64,000 nucleotides of DNA from Pectinatus haikarae (GCF_015732185.1 NZ_WIQM01000015.1:124001-188000), one strand, 5' to 3'. Positions 25,483-34,049 are shown, numbered from the stretch's first letter. Program-made: numbers and translations. The notes: a model not told the origin generated them from the letters alone.

Positions 25483-25914
25483 ATGGCAAATATACAAAAT
25501 GACATGAGAATAAAATTAATGGAAAATAAATATGATAAATCCTTACAAAGCATAATGGACGAAAACACCCCTACTATAATAGGTCCTTATGTACAGGCAA
25601 TGATCTATGGCGATCTGGTATTTATATCCGGACAGATAGCCATAGATCCTGCCACAGGTAAAATTCCTTCTGATATAGAATCTCAGGTCAGACAGGCAAT
25701 AAAAAATGCTGAAATCGTTCTTAAGCAGGCCGGTTCAAGTCTGAAAAGAGCAATTAAAGTCAATATATATATGACTGACTTAGATGATTTTCCTGTTATC
25801 AATCGTGTCTATCAGGAAATGTTCACTGTCTCCTATCCCGCCAGATCATGTATGGAGGTCAGCCGTCTGCCCGGTGGGGCAAATTTCGAAATTGATATTG
25901 TGGCGGCAAAATAA
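25483..25914 (+). CDS. RidA-family enamine/imine deaminase
   Basis: RidA hydrolyses 2-aminoacrylate and similar enamines released by PLP lyases, protecting other PLP enzymes. The family core is clear: G-P-Y-V-Q-A-M-I-Y-G-D-L-V-F-I-S-G-Q-I, the Y-P-A-R-S-C-M-E-V segment with the substrate-binding arginine, and L-P-G-G-A-N-F-E-I-D-I. The protein has an N-terminal extension of about 18 residues compared with the usual 126-130. It follows paralogue B by 18 nt with AAAGGGG upstream. Co-expression with the lyase is consistent with product detoxification. Confidence 0.93.
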   Translation: MANIQNDMRIKLMENKYDKSLQSIMDENTPTIIGPYVQAMIYGDLVFISGQIAIDPATGKIPSDIESQVRQAIKNAEIVLKQAGSSLKRAIKVNIYMTDLDDFPVINRVYQEMFTVSYPARSCMEVSRLPGGANFEIDIVAAK

Positions 25915-25958
25915 TTTTTGTGTCTTCATATTTATCTTGCATATATTAAGCTGTTTTT

Positions 25959-26345
25959 TTATAATATCCGTAACCCCTTTTCCTTGAATATCTTTTTGGC
26001 CACAAACACAGCATTTAATACTTTTGGAAAACCTGTATATGGAATACATTGCAAAAAAGTCTCTATTATTTTTTGTGGTGGAATTTTCACATTTAACGCT
26101 CCATTAATGTGAACTGCTAGCTGCGGCTCACATCCACCGGCAGTAAGCAGGCTGGTAATTGTTATAAGCTCCCTTTCTTGCAAATTCAGCCCGTTTCTTG
26201 TATAAATATCCCCGAATGCAAATTCTACGATATACCTTCCCAGATCTGGAGATATATCCTCCAATGATTCAATAACTTTTTCTCCGCCTAATCCATCAAT
26301 ACTTTTTAATTGCTCCATACCGCGTTCAAATCGTGTTTTTTCCAT
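25959..26345 (-). CDS. Carboxymuconolactone decarboxylase-family protein
   Basis: The 128-residue protein has the CMD fold signature: E-R-E-L-I-T-I-T-S-L-L-T-A-G-G-C-E-P-Q-L-A-V-H-I-N-G-A-L-N (about 57-85), with the conserved His and one cysteine but without the C-x2-C pair of AhpD peroxidases. It is therefore closer to decarboxylase-type members whose substrates are mostly unknown. AGGAGG lies before the ATG at 26345. It is divergent from a small MerR regulator with a palindromic operator between them, which suggests that regulator controls it. Confidence 0.85.
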   Translation of the reverse strand: MEKTRFERGMEQLKSIDGLGGEKVIESLEDISPDLGRYIVEFAFGDIYTRNGLNLQERELITITSLLTAGGCEPQLAVHINGALNVKIPPQKIIETFLQCIPYTGFPKVLNAVFVAKKIFKEKGLRIL

Positions 26346-26385
26346 TTGCAGTTACCTCCTTAGATTATTACAATATAACTGTATT

Positions 26386-26405
26386 ACTTAGACTATACTG
26401 TAAGT
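26386..26405. promoter_or_regulatory. Imperfect palindrome between the CMD and MerR genes
   Basis: ACTTAGACTATACTGTAAGT is a near-palindrome with ACTTA/TAAGT arms. On the minus strand a TTGACT lies at its edge, so it could be the spacer of a MerR-type promoter driving the decarboxylase gene. Confidence 0.5.
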
Positions 26406-26432
26406 CAATATTTTTTATAGGAGATATAATAT

Positions 26433-26786
26433 ATGACAATTGGAGAATTATCTAAAAAAACAAATATAAGTGAGTATACTTTACGCTATTATGAAAAAAA
26501 AAGATTATTGCGCGTCAGCCGTGACAGGATAGGCAGACGCTGTTACGCCGAAAATGACATTAGTTGGATTTTTTTTATAAAGCGATTAAAAGATACCGGT
26601 ATGCTCCTTAAAGATATCGAAAAATATGCTGAACTTCGCTACGAAGGAGATTCTACCATGCCCGAACGCTTGGCAATGCTTCAAGAACATAGAGTATACA
26701 TTCTTCGCGAACAAAGAAAATGGGCAGAATACTTAAAAAATCTTGATAGTAAAATTTCTTTTTACCAAGAAGAAATTAATAAGTAA
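26433..26786 (+). CDS. Small MerR-family regulator
   Basis: The 117-residue protein has the MerR helix-turn-helix in I-G-E-L-S-K-K-T-N-I-S-E-Y-T-L-R-Y-Y-E-K-K-R-L-L (residues 3-26) and a C-terminal coiled coil, with no large effector domain. Such short members often sense simple metabolites or redox state. It is divergent from the CMD-family gene. GGAG lies about 8 nt before the start. Confidence 0.88.
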   Translation: MTIGELSKKTNISEYTLRYYEKKRLLRVSRDRIGRRCYAENDISWIFFIKRLKDTGMLLKDIEKYAELRYEGDSTMPERLAMLQEHRVYILREQRKWAEYLKNLDSKISFYQEEINK

Positions 26787-26902
26787 GTATCGTCAAAATG
26801 CATTCACCGCATGATGACAGGGCATGAATAAAAAATCTTATATTTGTGAACAGCGAAAACGACCTCCTGTGATAGCGTAGGAGGTCGTAAGTCTATACTC
26901 GA

Positions 26903-27336
26903 GAGTTCTTCAAGTTTTGTGTAAACCCTAAAAGCTAATATAAAATTAATAGTAATATATTTTAAGGGGATTGCTTGTAAAAGTGATGCCCTTTAAAAAC
27001 TTTACTTCGATTGAATGAAAATAGAGTTATATCGGATATATAGAACCTACATAATTTGAATATTTTGAGGTTCTCTACTAAATAGCGCTTGCACTGCTTG
27101 TTAGGGAGTATCTACAGGAATGGTCGTATTGAGGATTTTCTCTTAATTTGGTTTATCATCATTTTCGGCAGTGAGCATTTTGATGAATTCATGGATATCA
27201 GTCATGCTTTTGACGACATGTTCGGCGATTATTTCCCTTAGTTTACTGCTGTCTTTTTTTCATAAGTAAAGCCTCCATGTTCAGATATTTTTACTTTACA
27301 CCTGTTTTTGGAGGTTTACACATTTTTTTAGATGCT
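26903..27336 (-). mobile_element. Decayed IS256-type element (internally deleted)
   Basis: Imperfect inverted ends share GTGTAAACC (about 26919-26927 and, reversed, 27312-27320). Between them the minus strand carries about 37 codons (27256-27143) reading D-S-S-K-L-R-E-I-I-A-E-H-V-V-K-S-M-T-D-I-H, the N-terminus typical of mutator/IS256-type transposases, ending early in a stop. An A-run upstream is one base short of an in-frame join. The catalytic part of the transposase is gone. No clear target duplication was found. This fills most of the gap between 26787 and 27822, together with a 9-bp hairpin at 26859-26888. Confidence 0.6.
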
Positions 27337-27434
27337 ACCTAGAACATCTTTACCAAAGTGGCAAATACAAAGAAATATATGAAAAATAGTTCCATAAAAC
27401 ACCAGATATTGGGCAGTTGAAAAATTGGGGATAA
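27336..27434 (+). pseudogene. 3' stub of an ABC solute-binding protein gene
   Basis: Starting right at the edge of the decayed IS, the plus frame reads L-E-H-L-Y-Q-S-G-K-Y-K-E-I-Y-E-K, a stop (TAG, 27387-27389), then F-H-K-T-P-D-I-G-Q-L-K-N-W-G and TAA. It aligns with the end of the lipoprotein at 22025-22822 (Y-A-E-I-Y-Q-K-W-F-K-T-A-P-N-L), where the stop sits at the conserved Trp; TGG to TAG is a single change. The rest of the gene is absent. Confidence 0.55.
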
Positions 27435-27455
27435 ATTGCTTTTTTTAAATGCTGC

Positions 27456-27499
27456 AACAAAAACAGCCAGCGCTATTTTAAAGCTTGGCTGTTTTTGTT
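27456..27499 (+). terminator. Terminator left from the lost transporter gene
   Basis: AACAAAAACAGCCA pairs perfectly with TGGCTGTTTTTGTT, with an inner AGC/GCT extension, 22 nt after the end of the solute-binding protein stub. No intact gene precedes it. Confidence 0.85.
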
Positions 27500-27822
27500 A
27501 TTTATTTGCGTTCCGCATAATTAATCAAAAATGTGGATTAAATGTAAAATTACTATTACTGCCAAAAAGCTATTCGTACTAAGCGGTGAAATCATTGTTG
27601 TTCAAAGTTTATTTCTCAGAAAAATAACATTTTATTGTAAAAGCACGTCATATACAACTCTTCAACTCAATCCAAAGATTCGTATACATTTTACTATCCA
27701 TAACCGATATTACGAATATGATACTATAAAAGAAAATCTTTTATTTCCGCAGGTTAAGGAAATTTAATAGCTGGAATTATCATAATAATATTTATATAAT
27801 GACAATATTGGAGGATATAAAA
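27500..27822. other. Leader region of the PTS operon
   Basis: A plus-strand frame at 27531-27767 lacks a ribosome site and recognisable motifs and was not called. The stretch should contain the promoter of the downstream regulator and PTS genes; no clear hexamers or operator were identified. Confidence 0.4.
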
Positions 27823-29772
27823 ATGGTTATTCAAAATAAAAGAATTTTGCATATTTTGAGATTGCTTAATAAGAGTAACAAAATTATTACAGGAAAACAT
27901 CTGGCAGATTCGATTGGGGTGAGCAGTCGCACGATAAGAACCGATATGAAAGAGGTTGCTTGTTTTCTAAAGAATAAAGGAGCACATATCACTGCTGAAA
28001 CGGGCAGTGGATATTTATTGATTGTTGATGATGAAAAAAAATACGAAAATTTCATTGATGAACATTCCATTAATGCATCTAGGGATTACAAGGGAATAAA
28101 TATCGTTCCTTCAGACTATAACGATCGTATATCTTTTATCATTGCCAGAATTTTGCTGAATTCATTGCACAACAAAGTAGTCAGACAGGAAGACCTCTCT
28201 GATGAATTATTTATCAGTCTGTCAACGTTAAAAAAGTATCTCGGTGATATAAAAAGGAGTGTTGCCCGCTTCAATCTTGAACTTACTGCCGATAGGAAAA
28301 ACGGTATAAAGATAAATGGCAATGAGGCACAGATAAGATATTGCATATCCGAATATGTTTTTAATCGAGACGAGTTATTAAATTTGTCGAATAATAAATT
28401 TTTTAATGATATATTTCCCAGACAGGAGATTGAAGCGGTAAAACATATTTTGCTGAAAGTGATTCTACAGCATAATATTCATTTGACTGATATAGCTTTT
28501 AAGAATTTGCTGGTTCATATTATCATAACTATGCGACGCTCAGGTAAAAAAAATACGGTAGAATACACTGAAAATGAACGTATGAAGTTAAAACAGTCAG
28601 CGTATTTTTTGCCGGCGGCTGAAATACTTAATATTGTTGAAGAACAGCTTGGTGTGGATATTAATAATGAAATATATTATTTGACGCAGCATTTTATTGC
28701 CAGTCAAAAATTTATCGAATCATCGAAAAACAGAGATGATTTTCAAAAATTGATTAATGATATTTTATTGAAAATAAAAGAAACCATCGGAATAAATTTA
28801 TTTGATGACGATGAACTGTTTTCCGGTATAATGATCCATTTGATAGCCGCAATCAGCAGACTAAGATTTAATATGAATATACGAAATGATATTTTACATT
28901 CAATTAAGAATAATTATCCTCTGGCATTTGATATGGCAGTGATAGCCAGTGAAATAATGGAGCGGGAAGAAAATGTAAAAACCAATGAAAACGAAATAGG
29001 ATTTTTGGCTATTCATTTCGGAGCCGCTCTGGAACGTAATAAGCTTAATAATCAAATGGGCAAAACAGCTGTTATTGTCTGCGGAACAGGTCTCTCTGCC
29101 GCTCTGCTGCTGAAAAGCAAACTGCAGAGAAGATTTGGCGGTATATTGCAGATAAAAAAAGTAATGAGCTGTTATGAACTTAACAGTCAGACAATAAATG
29201 ACACTGATTTTATATTTACGACAGTACCGGTAGAACATATAAAATCAGATAAGATAATTCGTGTAGAGCCTATAATGACGGAATATGATCTTGCAAAGAT
29301 AGAAAAAAGAATAAACAATGTCTCATCTGAAAAAAATGATATTAATTATGATGAATTTTTTAAGAAAAGTTTATTTTTTTCTTCTTTAAATGCAACATCA
29401 TCAAATGAAGTTATTGAAAAAATAGCTGACAATATGATTAAGGCAGGCTACATTGACAAAAAAATTAAAAAGTCGATTTTTGACAGAGAAAATATGGCTT
29501 CTACCGAGTTTTCTAATTTTATAGCAATTCCTCATCCTTTGGAAAATAATATGGAAAAACCGGCGATAGCAGCAGCGATTTTGAGGGATCCTGTTTTATG
29601 GAATAAGGAAAAGGTGCAGATAGTATTTTTATTGGGAATACCACAGAGACTCCATAGCGTTTGGGAAAGTATATTCAAAAAAATATATGATAATTTCATA
29701 GAAGGAAACAGCGGTGAAAATCTATTAAAATCACCTCTGTTTGAAACATTGATTACAGAATTAAAAAAATAA
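27823..29772 (+). CDS. PRD-containing transcriptional activator (LicR/MtlR type)
   Basis: The protein (649 residues) controls PTS operons in response to phosphorylation. Domains in order: winged helix-turn-helix (about 1-60, I-G-V-S-S-R-T-I-R-T-D-M), Mga-like helix-turn-helix (about 95-160), two PTS regulation domains (about 185-400) with likely phospho-histidines in L-L-V-H-I-I-I-T-M and L-A-I-H-F-G-A, an EIIB-like domain with V-C-G-T-G-L-S-A near 424, and a C-terminal EIIA domain with I-A-I-P-H-P. The start at 27823 has GGAGG 8 nt upstream. It is co-directional with the PTS genes and surely their regulator. Confidence 0.92.
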   Translation: MVIQNKRILHILRLLNKSNKIITGKHLADSIGVSSRTIRTDMKEVACFLKNKGAHITAETGSGYLLIVDDEKKYENFIDEHSINASRDYKGINIVPSDYNDRISFIIARILLNSLHNKVVRQEDLSDELFISLSTLKKYLGDIKRSVARFNLELTADRKNGIKINGNEAQIRYCISEYVFNRDELLNLSNNKFFNDIFPRQEIEAVKHILLKVILQHNIHLTDIAFKNLLVHIIITMRRSGKKNTVEYTENERMKLKQSAYFLPAAEILNIVEEQLGVDINNEIYYLTQHFIASQKFIESSKNRDDFQKLINDILLKIKETIGINLFDDDELFSGIMIHLIAAISRLRFNMNIRNDILHSIKNNYPLAFDMAVIASEIMEREENVKTNENEIGFLAIHFGAALERNKLNNQMGKTAVIVCGTGLSAALLLKSKLQRRFGGILQIKKVMSCYELNSQTINDTDFIFTTVPVEHIKSDKIIRVEPIMTEYDLAKIEKRINNVSSEKNDINYDEFFKKSLFFSSLNATSSNEVIEKIADNMIKAGYIDKKIKKSIFDRENMASTEFSNFIAIPHPLENNMEKPAIAAAILRDPVLWNKEKVQIVFLLGIPQRLHSVWESIFKKIYDNFIEGNSGENLLKSPLFETLITELKK

Positions 29773-29791
29773 AAAATCAGGAGGTATTTTA

Positions 29792-30277
29792 ATGATATTC
29801 CAAGATGACAACTCATTGGATATGCATATAGATCCTAAATATATATTTATGGATTTTGAGGCTGAGAATGACATGGATGCGATAAAAAAAATGGCTGCAA
29901 ATTTGAATAAGGAAGGAGTTGTAAAAGAAAGTTTTATATCAGCTATTTTAGAACGAGAAAAAAAATTTTGCACAGGACTACAATTTGACGAAGCAGGAAT
30001 AGCTATTCCGCATACCGATACACAGCATGTCAATTTACCTGCAGTGAGTATTGCAGTATTAAAAAATCCTTTGAGTTTTCAGGAAATGGGCACACCTGGG
30101 ACAAAAGTGAATGTAGAAATAATATTTATGCTGGCAATAAAAGCCGCCCATAGCCAAGTAGAATTTTTACAGACATTGATGACTGAATTTCAAAAAAATG
30201 GTGTATTAACAAGTTTAATTCAAAGCGAATCAAAGAATGAGTTATTAAATAAGTTTAAGATACTTTTAAGAAAGTAG
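29792..30277 (+). CDS. PTS EIIA component, galactitol/fructose type
   Basis: This 161-residue cytoplasmic EIIA domain takes the phosphate from HPr and passes it to EIIB. The phosphorylatable histidine is in E-A-G-I-A-I-P-H-T-D (about residue 71). Sequence order and size match GatA-type EIIA. AGGAGG lies before the start. It begins 19 nt after the activator gene, and the EIIB gene follows 9 nt after its stop. Confidence 0.92.
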   Translation: MIFQDDNSLDMHIDPKYIFMDFEAENDMDAIKKMAANLNKEGVVKESFISAILEREKKFCTGLQFDEAGIAIPHTDTQHVNLPAVSIAVLKNPLSFQEMGTPGTKVNVEIIFMLAIKAAHSQVEFLQTLMTEFQKNGVLTSLIQSESKNELLNKFKILLRK

Positions 30278-30286
30278 GAGAAAATT

Positions 30287-30568
30287 ATGAAAAAAATTCT
30301 TGTAGCATGCGGCGCCGGTGTTTGCACCTCTACCGCAGTATTGAGTAAAATGAAAAAAATTCTTGATGATAATGGTTTTAAGGGACAGTATGAATTAGCT
30401 CAGTGCAAAATTGCAGAAGTGCCTTCAAAATCATCAAGTTTTGATTTGTGTGTGGCCACCACAATGGTTTCCGAGGTAAAATGTCCCTTTATAATGGGAA
30501 TTGCTTTTTTAACGGGACGGGGTCTTGAAGATACTGTAAAAAAAATTTTTACTGAACTGAAAAAATAA
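30287..30568 (+). CDS. PTS EIIB component, galactitol family
   Basis: This 93-residue EIIB protein carries the active cysteine in the P-loop-like I-L-V-A-C-G-A-G-V-C-T-S-T-A (C9, residues 5-18). It takes phosphate from EIIA and gives it to the incoming sugar at EIIC. Length and motif are typical of GatB/SgcB-type EIIB. Confidence 0.92.
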   Translation: MKKILVACGAGVCTSTAVLSKMKKILDDNGFKGQYELAQCKIAEVPSKSSSFDLCVATTMVSEVKCPFIMGIAFLTGRGLEDTVKKIFTELKK

Positions 30569-30597
30569 TAATTGATAAATTAGAAAGGCGGAAAATA

Positions 30598-31965
30598 ATG
30601 GATACTGTATTGGCTGCTTTTAAATTTGTGCAAGGTCTGGGACCGTCAGTAATGATGCCCATAATAATATTTATTCTTGGAGTCATCCTGAAAACAGGTG
30701 TAGGAAAAGCAATAAGAGCAGGGTTGACCGTAGGTATAGGATTTATCGGGTTGAATCTGGTAATTGGTCTTATGAGCTCAAATCTCGGTCCGGCGGCACA
30801 GCAGATGGTGGAAAGATATGGCTTGAGTCTGTCAGTAATTGACGTAGGCTGGCCGGCAGCGGCGGCTATAGCTTTTGCATCTACGGTAGGAACGGTAATA
30901 ATACCGTTGTGTTTGCTGATAAATATTATTATGCTACTTACGAATACGACACAGACGGTGGATGTCGATATATGGGATTATTGGCATTTTGCTTTCACCG
31001 GTGCATTGGTTGCGATAATCACTGACAGCCAGATATTTGGCATTATAGCAGCTGTATTGAATATGATAATAATAATGGTCATAGCAGATTATACTGCACC
31101 GGCACTGGAAAAAACCAACGATCTGGCGGGAATATCGCTGCCACATGGCTTCAGCGGAGCATATGTTCCAATTGCTTTAATAATTAATAAAATGATAGAT
31201 ATGATTCCCGTGGTGAGGAATATAAATATTGATCTCAATAAAATACAAAATAAGTTTGGTGTGTTCGGAGAGCCTGTTTTAGTGGGAAGTGTACTGGGCT
31301 TGATTATAGGTATAGTTGCCGGGTATGATATAGGTCCTGTACTCACTCTTGGTATAACACTCGGCGGAGTTCTTGTACTTATTCCTAAAATGGCGGCAAT
31401 GCTGATGGAAGGACTGCTGCCTATATCAGATGCAGCTTCTGAGTTCATAGAAAAAAGATTTAAAAACAGAGGTAAGATTTATATCGGCCTTGATTCGGCG
31501 ATAGGGATAGGTCATCCGATAACACTGGCAGTTTCACTTATTCTCGTACCATTGACAGTATTTATGGCAGTTATACTTCCGGGAAACAAAGTTCTTCCCT
31601 TTGCTGATCTCGCAGTCATACCTTTTATGTTTGTATTGATAATACCGATGGTAAACGGCAACGGTTTCAGAGCATTAGTGACAGGCATTTTAACCATAGC
31701 AGCAGGCCTTCTGATTGCTACGAATCTCTCACCATTGATGACCACAGCGGCAATAAACGCCAAATTTAAAATGCCGGAAGGAGCTATGGCTATTTCAAGT
31801 ATTTGTGATGGAGCTAATCCACTTACATGGGCTATTGTTCATTTAAGCGATATAGGTGTGATCGGTGTATGTATATTGGCAGCAGTAGCATTAATAATGG
31901 CCGTGATGAACAGAAAAAGAATTATGAAAGAAGCTGACGAACTACATGCAGTAAATGATAATTAG
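30598..31965 (+). CDS. PTS EIIC component, galactitol family
   Basis: The 455-residue membrane permease has about ten to twelve hydrophobic helices and belongs to the galactitol (Gat) EIIC family, with V-G-K-A-I-R-A-G-L-T-V-G-I-G-F-I-G near residue 35 and G-L-L-P-I-S-D-A-A near 276. It moves and phosphorylates a polyol or sugar. The family also covers arabitol, ribitol and unknown substrates, so galactitol itself is not proven. Neighbouring EIIA and EIIB genes complete the set. Confidence 0.93.
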   Translation: MDTVLAAFKFVQGLGPSVMMPIIIFILGVILKTGVGKAIRAGLTVGIGFIGLNLVIGLMSSNLGPAAQQMVERYGLSLSVIDVGWPAAAAIAFASTVGTVIIPLCLLINIIMLLTNTTQTVDVDIWDYWHFAFTGALVAIITDSQIFGIIAAVLNMIIIMVIADYTAPALEKTNDLAGISLPHGFSGAYVPIALIINKMIDMIPVVRNINIDLNKIQNKFGVFGEPVLVGSVLGLIIGIVAGYDIGPVLTLGITLGGVLVLIPKMAAMLMEGLLPISDAASEFIEKRFKNRGKIYIGLDSAIGIGHPITLAVSLILVPLTVFMAVILPGNKVLPFADLAVIPFMFVLIIPMVNGNGFRALVTGILTIAAGLLIATNLSPLMTTAAINAKFKMPEGAMAISSICDGANPLTWAIVHLSDIGVIGVCILAAVALIMAVMNRKRIMKEADELHAVNDN

Positions 31966-31977
31966 GTGTTTAATATT

Positions 31978-32463
31978 ATGAAAATATATATTTGTTCGAA
32001 AAAAGAATTTATTTTTCGGATTTTAATTCCTGCAGCAACTTCTGTATGCGGATTAACAGCTTGTATGACAGTATTATTTATTTATCCAGAATACAGCACG
32101 TTTTGCCTTTTGGCGGGAATAATATCTCTGTATACTGTTTATAATACTTTTTTTGCCGGCAGTTATCCTGATAAAATTATCATAGCTGATGATTACATTT
32201 CATTTTATTCTATGGGAAGAGTTCAGTACTATAGTTACTGCAGCATAAAATATTTTAAAGTAAGGGAATCAAGATATTCAAGAGATATGTTCATTAGAAT
32301 AAATAAACCATTATTCGGTAAAGGACGATTTTGGTTTAATGCAAACAGTTTTAACAATGGCAATGCTCTGTATAAATATATAACAAATCTTGAAAACAGG
32401 ATACATCCTGAATCATTGAAAAGCATTGCAGGTAATCGGTGTTCACATGTGGAGGGAAGATAA
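31978..32463 (+). CDS. Small membrane protein, PH-like (unknown)
   Basis: This 161-residue protein begins with a short basic stretch and two membrane helices (about 14-35 and 43-60), followed by a strand-rich cytoplasmic part that looks like a bacterial PH-type domain (D-Y-I-S-F-Y-S-M-G-R). I prefer the ATG at 31978 with AGGTG upstream over the GTG at 31966. It lies between the EIIC gene and the aldolase-fold gene, and its last codons run up to the next start. It is not part of known PTS systems and its role is unknown. Confidence 0.65.
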   Translation: MKIYICSKKEFIFRILIPAATSVCGLTACMTVLFIYPEYSTFCLLAGIISLYTVYNTFFAGSYPDKIIIADDYISFYSMGRVQYYSYCSIKYFKVRESRYSRDMFIRINKPLFGKGRFWFNANSFNNGNALYKYITNLENRIHPESLKSIAGNRCSHVEGR

Positions 32464-32464
32464 A

Positions 32465-33109
32465 TTGTTTGAAGAAGAAAAGCAGCAAATTATTGATACG
32501 GGTATAAAAATTGATCGTTATGGTCTTATTGCCCTTTCAGGCGGGAATGTAAGCTGGCGCATGCCCTCGGGAGAAATCCTGGTGACTCCTTCAGGAATGG
32601 TGTATGAAGAACTCACGGCAGACGATATTCTGATGATGGACATTGACGGAAAAATTTTAGAAGGTACAAGACGTCCTTCAGTTGATACAATAGCATTATT
32701 GTATATATATAATAATATGCCTCATATTAACTCAATTATTCATACACACCAGCCATACGCAACTGCAGTCGGTCTTGTTGCCGATGAATTACCATGCGTT
32801 CTTACGACATTGGCAAATGCCGTCAAGGGCAGTGTGAAAGTCTGTAAGTTCAGCTCTGCAGCCAGCAAACAAATGGGTGTGGAAACCGTAAAAAATATTG
32901 GAGAAAAATTGGCGGTAATATTAAAAAATCATGGCGTAATATCCGTAGGAACAGATTTGAAACAGGCACTCTGCTCCTGTGTTTATTTGGAAGAAGCCGC
33001 TAAAACCTATCTTTCCGCCAGAGCTGTCAGTAGTGATATAGCCTTTCTGACCAAAGAACAAATCAGTCAGGCTATCAAAATTTTTGATCATTATGGGCAA
33101 AATAAATAA
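32465..33109 (+). CDS. Class II aldolase/adducin-fold enzyme (epimerase or aldolase)
   Basis: This 214-residue zinc enzyme belongs to the fuculose-phosphate aldolase/ribulose-phosphate 4-epimerase family. The start is TTG 32465 because GGAGG lies 9 nt upstream inside the previous gene; an ATG 18 nt earlier lacks a good site. Zinc ligands are H93 and H95 in I-H-T-H-Q-P-Y-A and the later N-H-G-V histidine. At the position of the catalytic Glu73 of fuculose aldolase it has Asp (R-P-S-V-D-T), as in L-ribulose-5-phosphate 4-epimerase (P-S-S-D-T). It could therefore be an epimerase instead of an aldolase. It acts on the phosphorylated PTS product. Confidence 0.85.
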   Translation: MFEEEKQQIIDTGIKIDRYGLIALSGGNVSWRMPSGEILVTPSGMVYEELTADDILMMDIDGKILEGTRRPSVDTIALLYIYNNMPHINSIIHTHQPYATAVGLVADELPCVLTTLANAVKGSVKVCKFSSAASKQMGVETVKNIGEKLAVILKNHGVISVGTDLKQALCSCVYLEEAAKTYLSARAVSSDIAFLTKEQISQAIKIFDHYGQNK

Positions 33110-33139
33110 TCGAATAAAACTATAAAAAGAGGTAATAAT

Positions 33140-33982
33140 ATGCTTGTATCAACAAAAGAGATGCTGCAAGAGGCAAAGAAGCGGGGTTTTGCAATACCAT
33201 CGGCAAATTTTGTCGACCAATTATCGGTTAGAACACACATAAGAACTGCCCAAAAATTGGGACTGCCTTTGATATTATCATATGCACAAGCACACTCAAT
33301 ATATCTAGATATAGAGGAAGCCGCACTTCTAGGAAAATTGTATATAAAGAAGGCTTCCGTCCCAGTGGCTTTACACTTGGATCACGGAATGGATCTTGCC
33401 TTTATAGAAAGAGCCGTGGAACTTGGTTTTACATCAGTAATGATTGACGCTTCAATGCATGATCTTGCAGGAAATATAGAAATAACAAAAAAGGTCGTCA
33501 TGTTCGCCCACAGGCATAATATAACAGTAGAAGCAGAAATAGGTCATGTAGGGACGGGCATAAATGTTGGACAGGGAGAAACTGACCTTGGTGATAATAG
33601 TATTTATACGACTGTTAACGAAGCAAAAAAAATTGCTGAACAGAGCGGTCTTGACAGTCTGGCCGTCTCTATAGGCACTGCACACGGCCTTTATAAAGGA
33701 ACGCCAAAAATAAATTTTGCCAGACTGGGCGAATTAGCAGAACATATAGATGTGCCATTGGTACTGCACGGAGGTTCATCTTCAGGTTACGAAAATTTGG
33801 AAAAATGTGCACTTGGCGGTATAGCTAAGATAAATATCTATACTGATTTTATAGTTAATGCTTATACCAGGTTAAGACAAAATCTGCCTGAAAACTATTT
33901 TGAAGTAAGAGATTCTATAGAGCAGGGCATGGCAGATACGCTGGAACATTATTATAAAGTATTTCATACCCAAAAAATATAA
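33140..33982 (+). CDS. Class II ketose-bisphosphate aldolase (GatY/KbaY-like)
   Basis: The 280-residue enzyme has the TIM-barrel zinc aldolase motifs: H-L-D-H-G with the catalytic Asp near residue 81, V-E-A-E-I-G-H-V-G-T-G, G-T-A-H-G and V-L-H-G-G-S-S-S-G. It would cleave a ketose 1,6-bisphosphate or a related monophosphate into DHAP and an aldehyde. It follows the aldolase-fold gene by 30 nt. No GatZ, phosphofructokinase or polyol dehydrogenase gene is in the cluster, so a complete galactitol route is not encoded here. Confidence 0.88.
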   Translation: MLVSTKEMLQEAKKRGFAIPSANFVDQLSVRTHIRTAQKLGLPLILSYAQAHSIYLDIEEAALLGKLYIKKASVPVALHLDHGMDLAFIERAVELGFTSVMIDASMHDLAGNIEITKKVVMFAHRHNITVEAEIGHVGTGINVGQGETDLGDNSIYTTVNEAKKIAEQSGLDSLAVSIGTAHGLYKGTPKINFARLGELAEHIDVPLVLHGGSSSGYENLEKCALGGIAKINIYTDFIVNAYTRLRQNLPENYFEVRDSIEQGMADTLEHYYKVFHTQKI

Positions 33983-34049
33983 TAGTTAAAAGTCAGTGTA
34001 AAGTTCATTTCACGCGAAATATCCCGGCTCATGTTCTGGCAAAGAAAAA

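Noticed and set aside
26859-26888. 9-bp hairpin after the small MerR gene
   Set aside because: A perfect stem (ACGACCTCC/GGAGGTCGT) but without a U tail, so I did not call it a terminator.
27531-27767. Plus-strand frame of 78 codons before the PTS regulator
   Set aside because: No ribosome site, no recognisable motif, and AT-rich leader composition.
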